Under the pieces are notes generated by a model. It was not told the DNA's origin. It was given only the letters and a program-made list of their open reading frames with translations, and ran no database searches. DNA of 34,623 nt from a virus. Positions within the stretch are counted from its first letter, which is position 1. Every line of letters begins with the position of its first letter. A program made the position numbers and the translations under genes. Shown here piece after piece: positions 7,980 through 14,016 of this stretch. The stretch is from the IMG/VR virus record IMGVR_UViG_3300047560_000218, positions 1 to 34,623 of that record. One strand, given 5' to 3'.

Positions 7980-9080
7980 ATGTCGGAAGAAATTCTAAAA
8001 AATAATCCAGGTGCAACCTACCCAAACTCAGAGGGTAACTTTGCAGCTGGTGGTATTGGTGGAGTTACTGATCCTGGATTTGCATTCCTGGGAAATACAG
8101 AAGATGCAAACTTTGGTCTAACCACAGGTCCTAACGCAGTTAACCCATCAGCTACCGCAGAACCAAACTATCCAGGTGCTGGTATCCTACGTCCTGAACA
8201 GGCTCGCCGTTTTATCGACTACGTTTGGGATGCAACCACACTTGCAAATGATGGTCGCCGTGTAACTATGCGAGCTAACACAATGGAACTTGAAAAGGTT
8301 AACGTTGGTGAGCGTGTTGTACGTGCAGCTAATCAGGGTGACGCATCATTCACAAATGCTGGAGCGACATTCTCAAAGGTGGAGCTTACTACTAAGAAGC
8401 TACGTCTTGATTGGGAAGTTTCAGCAGAGGCTCTTGAGGACAACATCGAAGGTGCTGCTCTTGAGGACCACCTAGTGCGTCTTATGACCACTGCATTCGG
8501 TAACGACATCGAAGATCTCGCTATCAACGGTGCAGCAGGTTCACAGGATGCATTCCTAGGCATCATGCCTGGTTTCATCAACAAGATCCAGAACGATGGT
8601 TTCGCACACCAGGCAGTTCTCGGCAACGCAAACATTGGCTCAGATTGGACCACAGCAGACATGCAGAAGCTTATCCTAGCTCTCCCACGTCGCTACCGTG
8701 CTCTCCAGACTGGTCTAAAGTTCTACGCTGGTACTGACACATTTGCTAACATCGTTAAGAACAACGGAACCGTTTGGGACTCAATTGGCTCAACCGAAGC
8801 AGCTCGTGGCTCATACCTTGGTGGTATTGACCAGACTGTTGGCGGTGCACGTCAGACTCGTGTCCTAGGTGTTCCAGTTCTTGAAGTTCCTTACTACCCA
8901 GCAGACTATGTAGATCTTACATTCCCTGCTAACCGTATCTGGGGCTTCCAGCGTGACATCACAGTTAACCGTTTCTACGTTCCTAAGAAGGACACAATCG
9001 AATACACCGTATTCGTTCGATTCGGAATCAACTGGGAAGAGCAGGATGCTGTTGCATTCGCAGTTAAGGACCAGGACTAA
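7980..9080 (+). CDS. Major capsid protein, HK97 fold
   Basis: This 366-residue product builds the icosahedral shell. ATG 7980 is preferred over the in-frame ATG 7965, because GGAGGTG (7968-7974) is an ideal ribosome site 5 bases upstream and would lie inside the coding region of the longer version. Features of HK97-type capsids include the long N-terminal Gly/Asn/Pro-rich arm (about residues 1-60), a helix near LRPEQARRFIDYVWD, the beta region TTKKLRLDWEVSAEALED, and the C-terminal WGFQRDITVNRFYVPKKDT then YTVFVRFGINWEEQ. All Arg codons seen are CGN, none AGA, and C-ending codons are common, fitting strong expression. A terminator follows directly. A weak TATACT (7936-7941) in the end of the protease gene could add a promoter. 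Confidence 0.92.
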   Translation: MSEEILKNNPGATYPNSEGNFAAGGIGGVTDPGFAFLGNTEDANFGLTTGPNAVNPSATAEPNYPGAGILRPEQARRFIDYVWDATTLANDGRRVTMRANTMELEKVNVGERVVRAANQGDASFTNAGATFSKVELTTKKLRLDWEVSAEALEDNIEGAALEDHLVRLMTTAFGNDIEDLAINGAAGSQDAFLGIMPGFINKIQNDGFAHQAVLGNANIGSDWTTADMQKLILALPRRYRALQTGLKFYAGTDTFANIVKNNGTVWDSIGSTEAARGSYLGGIDQTVGGARQTRVLGVPVLEVPYYPADYVDLTFPANRIWGFQRDITVNRFYVPKKDTIEYTVFVRFGINWEEQDAVAFAVKDQD

Positions 9081-9106
9081 TCCTAGGGCTTAACAGTTGA
9101 CCCATG

Positions 9107-9135
9107 AGGGGGTAGGGAGCGATACCCTACCCCTT
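9107..9135 (+). terminator. Intrinsic terminator after the capsid gene
   Basis: The arms 9107-9117 and 9125-9135 form an 11-base-pair stem (core GGGGTAGGG / CCCTACCCC, perfect) around the 7-base loop AGCGATA. It is followed by TTCTATTAATTT, a loose U-rich tract. It lies 26 bases after the capsid stop and just before a new promoter. Confidence 0.8.
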
Positions 9136-9147
9136 CTATTAATTTAA

Positions 9148-9156
9148 TGCTATAAT
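9148..9156 (+). promoter_or_regulatory. Extended -10 promoter (TGCTATAAT)
   Basis: An exact TGC-TATAAT sits 12 bases after the terminator stem. The expected start near 9163 falls in the AAGGAGG ribosome site (9162-9168), which would give a very short leader that begins with the ribosome site. No -35 box is seen. Confidence 0.65.
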
Positions 9157-9173
9157 AATCTAAGGAGGAAATC

Positions 9174-9521
9174 ATGTCAGAAATTAACAATGATTCAGTA
9201 GAGGCTGTAGAGGTCGAAAAGATCGAAGAGCCTACACCAGCAGTTGAAGAGAAGCCAGAAGTGGTAGAAGCTCCAGTTGTTGAAGAAAAAGCAGTAGAGG
9301 CTCCTGTAGTGGAGAAGAAGGCTAAGAAGGAGCCAAAGGCAGAAGTTGCCCAGGGTGAACTAGTAGCACTTTTCTCAAAGGGTAACCTAAACTGGACAGA
9401 GGTTGGAAGACTAGTATCAGGCTACAACCTTGTCTCTAAAGCAGAGGCAGACAAGTGGCTAACGATCAAGAATGTTCGTCTAGCTACACCAGAAGAAGTT
9501 GCTGCAAAGGTGGCAAAGTAA
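9174..9521 (+). CDS. Small acidic post-capsid protein
   Basis: The product is 115 residues; ATG 9174 follows AAGGAGG with 5-base spacing. Residues 1-60 are a low-complexity tail of Val, Glu, Pro, Ala and Lys, including a tandem 10-residue repeat (VEAPVVEEKA / VEAPVVEKKA, residues 31-50) and then a basic patch KKAKKEPK. Residues 63-115 look folded: a helix from ELVALFSKGNLNW, then GYNLVSKAEADKWL and RLATPEEVAAKVAK. A protein of this kind follows the capsid gene in many actinophages; its role is not settled, and decoration or head-tail joining are the usual suggestions. The acidic tail resembles the scaffold segment. It has its own promoter behind the capsid terminator. Confidence 0.75.
   Translation: MSEINNDSVEAVEVEKIEEPTPAVEEKPEVVEAPVVEEKAVEAPVVEKKAKKEPKAEVAQGELVALFSKGNLNWTEVGRLVSGYNLVSKAEADKWLTIKNVRLATPEEVAAKVAK
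9264..9323 (+). repeat. Tandem 10-codon repeat within the acidic protein
   Basis: Two consecutive 30-base units encode VEAPVVEEKA and VEAPVVEKKA. The DNA differs at several third positions, so the duplication is old or kept at protein level. Confidence 0.65.
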
Positions 9522-9524
9522 TAA

Positions 9525-10454
9525 ATGGAAATTTTGAGGGTTCCACCATATCCTATCACAACTACATGGGACGTACCAGATGCTGACCATGAGTATCTAA
9601 TCTATGTAGAGGATGTGGTGGACCACTCATTTGAAACTGTCTCAGTAACCTCTAGCTCAACGTCAAAGATTGAGTATGTTCTGCCAAGATCAAAAGTACA
9701 GTTCGATAGAGACTTCCTGTTCCGTGTATACGATACAGATCTAACTGGTGAAATTGTAATCGATTCAAATCTTACAGTTTATAGACCATATGTTGACCCA
9801 CACATGTTGGGCACAAATGCAACAGAGGTTGCAGAATATAAAAGACTTGAGATAATTGCAAGAGCAATTATGGATGCATATCTTGGTAATGATTCAGCAA
9901 ATGGAGAAGGTTTCTATAACCACAAGCTAATCATCCAGGGTATCGGTGAGGGTACAGACTATTTCCCCATCTGGCATAACCCCAAGCGTATCCTGAAGGT
10001 GTATGAAAACAACCAACTAGTATATGATGTAGAGAATGCATCAGACTACCCAGTTCAGTTTGCTATTGCTGCAAATAACTCTGCAATCATTAAGGTTGCT
10101 ACTGGAGAGTTTAACAGGTTTGAAAGCAACCCTACAAGGCTACCGTTGGCTGCTGGAGACCTTAACTATTATGGTCGTTCAGGAACTGCTTTTCCAAAGG
10201 GCTATGACTATACGTTCATTCTTGATGTTGGGTACAAGGCAGTACCGCCAGAGGTTGAGCAAGCAGCCATCATGCTAATTGAAGACCTCAAGTGTGGAAA
10301 CAACGACTATTACAAGCGTTTTGTTTCTCAGTACAATACTGATCAGTTCAGCATCAAGTACGCACCCGAATATTTAGGAGGGACTGGAAATAACATTGTT
10401 GATAAGATCCTTGATGGATACAAGGGCAGTGTTATCAAGCCAGGAATTATCTAA
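9525..10454 (+). CDS. Head-tail adaptor protein with extra N-terminal beta domain
   Basis: This 309-residue protein is the first of four overlapping neck genes. The C-terminal part (about 105-309) carries a helix typical of head-tail adaptors (VEQAAIMLIEDLKCG) followed by Y-rich and FSIKYAPEYLGGTGN segments, as in connector proteins of the gp6/gp15 class that bind the portal. The first 90 or so residues are beta-rich (DHEYLIYVEDVVDHS; DFLFRVYDTDLTG) and look like an added Ig-like or sandwich domain; ordinary adaptors are about half this length. The start is 3 bases after the previous stop, with GGTGG some 12 bases upstream. Position between capsid and head-closure genes supports the assignment. 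The role of the extra domain is unknown. Confidence 0.7.
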   Translation: MEILRVPPYPITTTWDVPDADHEYLIYVEDVVDHSFETVSVTSSSTSKIEYVLPRSKVQFDRDFLFRVYDTDLTGEIVIDSNLTVYRPYVDPHMLGTNATEVAEYKRLEIIARAIMDAYLGNDSANGEGFYNHKLIIQGIGEGTDYFPIWHNPKRILKVYENNQLVYDVENASDYPVQFAIAANNSAIIKVATGEFNRFESNPTRLPLAAGDLNYYGRSGTAFPKGYDYTFILDVGYKAVPPEVEQAAIMLIEDLKCGNNDYYKRFVSQYNTDQFSIKYAPEYLGGTGNNIVDKILDGYKGSVIKPGII

Positions 10455-10903
10455 TGTCATGCGATAAAACAGATTTTATCTATCCACTACTTGCTGACGT
10501 TTACTACCCAATTGTTGATCAGGCAGTAGGCTATGGTAGCGTTACAAAAAGATGGGTACTAGATAGATCAATTGCATGTTCATTTGCCTCAGCATCACTA
10601 AAAGCAAAAGAAGATGTAAAGCCAGAAGTAAATATTATTATTGACAATTCAATTGTTGGTAGAACAAGATCAGACATTACTCAGTCAAAACGAGGAGACT
10701 ATGTGTCTCTTACTAATATTGTTATTACAAATATTAGAGATGCCCTCGGAAATATTATTTACAATGAGTCATCTGGTCCAAGAACTGGAAGATCTACAAT
10801 CTTTGAAGTTGCTACAGTGAACCCATCTGTTGGTCCATTTGGTGGTACTGAGTTTTTCAAGCTAGTTCTTAGGCGTTCAGAAAACCAGTCAATTGACATA
10901 TGA
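10454..10903 (+). CDS. Head-closure (stopper) protein, probable
   Basis: The product is 149 residues; ATG 10454 shares its A with the preceding TAA, and AGGA lies 8 bases before it. It is mostly beta: SVTKRWVLDRSIACSF, VNIIIDNSIVGRT, YVSLTNIVITNIRDA and FFKLVLRRSENQ. The strands and size fit the stopper proteins that close the connector after packaging and receive the tail. Its second place in the neck cluster is the usual place. Arg is almost all AGA. No catalytic motif is seen. The assignment rests on position, length and fold type more than on a recognised signature. Confidence 0.6.
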   Translation: MSCDKTDFIYPLLADVYYPIVDQAVGYGSVTKRWVLDRSIACSFASASLKAKEDVKPEVNIIIDNSIVGRTRSDITQSKRGDYVSLTNIVITNIRDALGNIIYNESSGPRTGRSTIFEVATVNPSVGPFGGTEFFKLVLRRSENQSIDI

Positions 10904-11574
10904 GAGTAACATTTGATGACTCAACTTTCTTTAGAGAACTAAGCAATATTGCAAAATATGCAGAAGGCTTTGTCGAAGGCGTTAATGCTGGAAAGAATCA
11001 GTTTTTAGATAATCTTGGTCAGTCTGTTATAGAATCATTAAAAGATTTTATAGACTTAAATGCAAGGGTAGACCCAGAGTCACTACACCACGTTTATGAA
11101 TGGTATCAGGTTGGTCAAGAATCTGGAAGACTGTTTGACATAAACTATTCGGTATCAGGCGGTGGCTTGTCAATTAACTCTTCATTTAGACAATCACAGA
11201 GTGTAGCAAATGGTGCAAACAATCCATTCTATGACAAGGCTAAGATTATGGAAAATGGCATACCAGTAACCATTAGACCAAAGTATTCACAAGTACTTAT
11301 GTTTGACGACAACGGTGAAAAAGTGTTTACCAAAAAAGAGGTAAACGTAGATAGACCAGGTGGAGCATCTGTTCAGGGATCGTTTGAGAAAGTATTTGAT
11401 ATGTTTTTCTCTACATACTTCTCGCAATCATTCCTGTCAGCATCAGGTCTTAGAAAATATTTAGAAAATCCAATAGAGTTCAAAACAAAGCTTAATGCTG
11501 GAAAGTCTGGCGGTAGAGCATTGGGTAAACAAACAGGGTATAATTGGATAGTGAAAGCAGGAGGAATGATCTAA
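10900..11574 (+). CDS. Neck / head-tail connector protein (HK97 gp10-like position)
   Basis: This 224-residue protein overlaps the previous stop by four bases (ATGA, 10900-10903), a sign of coupled translation. The N-terminal half is helical (FFRELSNIAKYAEGFVEGV; QSVIESLKDFIDLNAR). A His/Tyr/Trp segment follows (LHHVYEWYQVGQESGRLFD), then beta strands. The C-terminus is basic with KSGGRALGKQTGYNW. The HHVYEW region with helical lead-in resembles the HK97 gp10 family of minor tail or neck proteins that link the stopper to the tail terminator. All Arg codons are AGA or AGG. The role is inferred from order and general shape. Confidence 0.6.
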   Translation: MRVTFDDSTFFRELSNIAKYAEGFVEGVNAGKNQFLDNLGQSVIESLKDFIDLNARVDPESLHHVYEWYQVGQESGRLFDINYSVSGGGLSINSSFRQSQSVANGANNPFYDKAKIMENGIPVTIRPKYSQVLMFDDNGEKVFTKKEVNVDRPGGASVQGSFEKVFDMFFSTYFSQSFLSASGLRKYLENPIEFKTKLNAGKSGGRALGKQTGYNWIVKAGGMI

Positions 11575-12095
11575 TGAGTAGAACATCAGTATTAAACACA
11601 CCAACCCTATGGGTTAACCTATATCTTCAAGAAAAGCTTGAGGACTTGGGATTTAGCACCGTACCATTTTTCCCATCAACTCCATCTACAATAAATGACC
11701 TTACAGAGTATTTTCCTGAAGGCGGAGTTATGTGTACATATGACAGAATGATGCGTATGAGAAGCAAGCCATTCCCACACATTAAGTGTGAGCAAATCTT
11801 GTATTATTTCTATGCAACTGCAGAAAACTCAATCCTGAACATGGTAAAGATCACTGAAAAGGTAAATAGACTTCTTGACCGTGAAGATGAATCAGCCGAA
11901 GAACTTAACGAATGGGCTAAGAGCAAGGGCACAGTTGTCGTAAATGGAGAGTCTCTAGAAAACAACTTTAGATTCCACAACTTTAAGGTATTCCAACTGC
12001 AGGAAACCAGGGATATTGTAAACTTTGGAACAGCCAGAACCTATGGCGGTAACAAAATTATTGTTGAATTTGATTATAACTTGATTGAGCAATAA
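11574..12095 (+). CDS. Tail terminator / tail completion protein, probable
   Basis: ATG 11574 is chosen over the in-frame TTG 11544 because AGGAGG (11559-11564) stands 9 bases before it and the ATG shares its A with the previous TAA. The product is 173 residues: an N-terminal TPTLWVNLYLQEKLEDLG helix, a Pro/Ser-rich loop, a strand-turn-strand with GVMCTYDRMMRMR, a helix (NSILNMVKITEKVNRLL), and C-terminal strands ending in KIIVEFDYNLIEQ. A single domain of this size just before the major tail protein is the place of the terminator that stops tube growth and joins the tail to the head. No strict signature was recognised. Confidence 0.6.
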   Translation: MSRTSVLNTPTLWVNLYLQEKLEDLGFSTVPFFPSTPSTINDLTEYFPEGGVMCTYDRMMRMRSKPFPHIKCEQILYYFYATAENSILNMVKITEKVNRLLDREDESAEELNEWAKSKGTVVVNGESLENNFRFHNFKVFQLQETRDIVNFGTARTYGGNKIIVEFDYNLIEQ

Positions 12096-12109
12096 AAAGG
12101 TGCTATAAT
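12081..12109 (+). promoter_or_regulatory. Promoter for the major tail protein (TTGATT-17-TATAAT, extended -10)
   Basis: TGC-TATAAT lies at 12101-12109, with TTGATT (4 of 6 to TTGACA) at 12081-12086 and a 17-base spacer. The -35 is inside the end of the preceding gene. A start near 12116 gives a leader of about 51 bases, the longest predicted here, with AGAGGTGA at 12153-12160 as the ribosome site. Confidence 0.7.
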
Positions 12110-12166
12110 AGTAACGAGGAAACATTGCCCCTCTATTCTATGGAAAGAAATAAGAGGTGATTAAAA

Positions 12167-12841
12167 ATGGCTAATAACTACAAACGTGGAAATAACGCCC
12201 AGATCGTAGTTGGTGCAGCTGCCCTTTTCGTTAAGGACTCAGGCTCACTAGCAGACGATACTGAAATTCCAGCATTCGAAGCAGGTGTCGATTACAAGAA
12301 GACATTGTCAGACACTACAGACGGTGCAGGTTGGACAAACGTTGGTTATACCAGCAATGGTCTAGAGCTTATGTTCGAACCTGACTTCGGTGAAGTTAAG
12401 GTTGACCAGCTACTTGACGTTGCAAAACTATTCAAGCAGGGCATGAAGGTATCACTTAAGACAAGCTTCGCAGAAGCAACTCTTGAGAACCTTCTTCTTG
12501 CAATCGCTGCCACCAACGAAATTGGTGTTCACTCAGAGAACGATGCTCCAGCAGGTTCTTCACTTGAGATTATCTCAGGTGAACTTGGTGAATATCCAGT
12601 AGAGCGTGGTCTTATCGCTGTCGGTGCATCTATCGACGCAGATGAGGTTACAGGTACAGGAGACTCAGCACAGCGTGTTTACGTTGCATACCGTGCTCTT
12701 TCAATTGAAAGCGTTACAGTATCAGCAAAGCGTGATGAGGCAACAATGTTCGAAGTAAACTTCCGTCTACTACCAAATGACGCAGGTGCTTACGGTAAGA
12801 TCATTGACCGTTCATACGGCAAAGCAAACGACCCAGCATAA
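12167..12841 (+). CDS. Major tail (tube) protein
   Basis: This 224-residue protein should assemble as the hollow tail tube. ATG 12167 follows AGAGGTGA. The middle is beta-rich with VGYTSNGLELMFEPDFGEVKV; the end has RDEATMFEVNFRLLPND, a pattern typical of siphovirus tube subunits. It stands between the tail terminator and chaperone genes, as expected. All Arg codons seen are CGT, as in the capsid gene, consistent with a high-copy structural protein. It has its own promoter and is closed by a strong terminator, so it appears to be a single-gene unit. No tail-sheath gene is next to it, supporting a non-contractile tail. Confidence 0.85.
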   Translation: MANNYKRGNNAQIVVGAAALFVKDSGSLADDTEIPAFEAGVDYKKTLSDTTDGAGWTNVGYTSNGLELMFEPDFGEVKVDQLLDVAKLFKQGMKVSLKTSFAEATLENLLLAIAATNEIGVHSENDAPAGSSLEIISGELGEYPVERGLIAVGASIDADEVTGTGDSAQRVYVAYRALSIESVTVSAKRDEATMFEVNFRLLPNDAGAYGKIIDRSYGKANDPA

Positions 12842-12862
12842 TGGATCAATAACTAAATAGGG

Positions 12863-12897
12863 ACTGCCCTGGCTTCGGCTGGGGCAGTTTCGTTTTT
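12863..12897 (+). terminator. Intrinsic terminator with UUCG loop after the tail tube gene
   Basis: The arms 12863-12873 and 12878-12888 form an 11-base-pair stem (two G-U pairs) closed by C(UUCG)G, an extra-stable tetraloop, and are followed by TTTCGTTTTT. This is a textbook intrinsic terminator, 21 bases after the tube gene stop. Confidence 0.9.
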
Positions 12898-12905
12898 GGT
12901 ATAAT
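12897..12905 (+). promoter_or_regulatory. Extended -10 promoter for a leaderless chaperone gene (TGGTATAAT)
   Basis: TGG-TATAAT begins in the terminator U-tract, and ATG 12912 starts 6 bases after the -10, at the expected transcription start. No ribosome site precedes the ATG. A -35 would fall in the terminator stem and is not present. Confidence 0.7.
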
Positions 12906-12911
12906 ATATGT

Positions 12912-13628
12912 ATGCCTAAAGAAATAATAAAAAAGACTAAGATACAGCTTATAGATGGAACGGTAGTTAAGGTTGAACCATTAAAATTAGCATATCTAAA
13001 AGAAGTCATGGAACGATTTGATGATCTAAAGACATCACAATCAGAAGACGAGTCAATGGAAATAATCCTTGATTGTGTAGCAATATCAATGCAACAATTT
13101 TACCCAGAATTAAATACCACAGAAAAGGTAGCAGACAGCATTGATATGAAAACGCTATATGTAATCCTAGAATACGGTGCAAACATCTCAATGGACCCAT
13201 CAAAGAGTAAGCCAATTGAGGAACAGGCACAGGAAGAGTTAAAGAAGAAAAAGGACTCTCAGGAGAATGAGTCGTGGGAAGAGTTTGACCTAATGAAGTA
13301 TGAGCTGCAAGTATTCTTGCTAGGCATTTGGAAAAACTTAGATGAACTTGAACGCTCACTATCTTTGCCAGAATTAACAGAAATACTTTCAACACATAAT
13401 GAGAATGAGTATAACAATAGAAAGTTCTCAGCAGCGATTCAGGGTGTAGACCTTGAAGGTGGCAAGGAAGAAGAAGACCCATGGGAGGCTATGAAAGCAA
13501 GGGTAGCAGAAAAGACATCTGGTATTTCAGTAGCCAACTCAAACGATATTACATCATTCCAAGGAGTAAAGGCTAGACAGGCTGGCTTCGGTATTGGCAT
13601 GGGTCTTGACTATGAAAGAATAGATTAG
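12912..13628 (+). CDS. Tail assembly chaperone, long form
   Basis: This 238-residue protein should bind the tape measure and help tube subunits assemble around it; it is not expected in the virion. Residues 1-90 align over nearly their whole length, with a one-residue gap, to the next gene product: shared IDGT/LDGT at 14-17, PL at 23-24, E31, M33, F36, the C-V pair near 55 and the PEL motif; about a third of positions are identical by eye. A Lys/Glu linker follows (about 100-120), then a second domain with LDELERSLSLPELTEIL and EYNNRKFSAAIQG, like the T part of a lambda G-T fusion. The transcript is probably leaderless. Order (tube, chaperones, tape measure) makes the role solid. Confidence 0.8.
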   Translation: MPKEIIKKTKIQLIDGTVVKVEPLKLAYLKEVMERFDDLKTSQSEDESMEIILDCVAISMQQFYPELNTTEKVADSIDMKTLYVILEYGANISMDPSKSKPIEEQAQEELKKKKDSQENESWEEFDLMKYELQVFLLGIWKNLDELERSLSLPELTEILSTHNENEYNNRKFSAAIQGVDLEGGKEEEDPWEAMKARVAEKTSGISVANSNDITSFQGVKARQAGFGIGMGLDYERID

Positions 13629-13641
13629 CCAAATTGTTTTA

Positions 13642-13650
13642 TGGTATAAT
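13642..13650 (+). promoter_or_regulatory. Extended -10 promoter (TGGTATAAT)
   Basis: An exact TGG-TATAAT lies in the 48-base gap between the two chaperone genes, giving a predicted start near 13657 and a 20-base leader with AGGAGG at 13667-13672. No -35 box is seen. It lets the short chaperone be made apart from the long one. Confidence 0.7.
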
Positions 13651-13676
13651 TTAAGTACAAACCTATAGGAGGAATA

Positions 13677-13991
13677 ATGGCAACAACCATTAACGAGGCA
13701 AAAACAATTGCCCTGCTTGACGGAACAGAAATCGAAATCCGTCCACTGCGAATCTCACTACTTCGTGAGTTTATGAAGTCATTTGAGCAGATCGCTGGAG
13801 TAGCAGAAGACAACGAAAAATCAATGAACCTTCTTCTTGAATGCGTAACTATTGCATTCAAGCAGTTCAAGCCTGAGCTGGCAGAAGACCCAAAGGCACT
13901 AGAGGATCTTCTAGACCTACCAACCGTCTACAGCATTGTAGAGGAAGCTTCTGGAATCCCAATGGGATACGGAATTGGTGGAGCAGCCTAA
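13677..13991 (+). CDS. Tail assembly chaperone, short form (paralog of the N-terminal domain)
   Basis: The product is 104 residues, with AGGAGG and a 4-base spacer before ATG 13677. It is a paralog of residues 1-90 of the preceding gene (LDGTEIEIRPLRISLLREF against IDGTVVKVEPLKLAYLKEV) and stops after a short Gly-rich tail (GIPMGYGIGGAA) where the long form goes on into its second domain. It therefore corresponds to the unshifted G product of lambda, while the long gene corresponds to G-T. Only 25 bases separate it from the tape measure start, so there is no room for a frameshifted extension. The better ribosome site and its own promoter suggest it is made in greater amount than the long form. 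Confidence 0.8.
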   Translation: MATTINEAKTIALLDGTEIEIRPLRISLLREFMKSFEQIAGVAEDNEKSMNLLLECVTIAFKQFKPELAEDPKALEDLLDLPTVYSIVEEASGIPMGYGIGGAA

Positions 13992-14016
13992 TCTAAGGTA
14001 ATGAGGTACTGATGGA

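Noticed and set aside
11544-11573. TTG start for the tail terminator gene
   Set aside because: It lies inside the end of the preceding gene without a ribosome site; ATG 11574 has AGGAGG and a one-base stop/start overlap.
12929-12935. A-AAA-AAG slippery heptamer in the long chaperone gene
   Set aside because: It is in the right phase but only six codons after the start, so a shift there would give a tiny useless product. The G/T relation is explained by the two separate genes.
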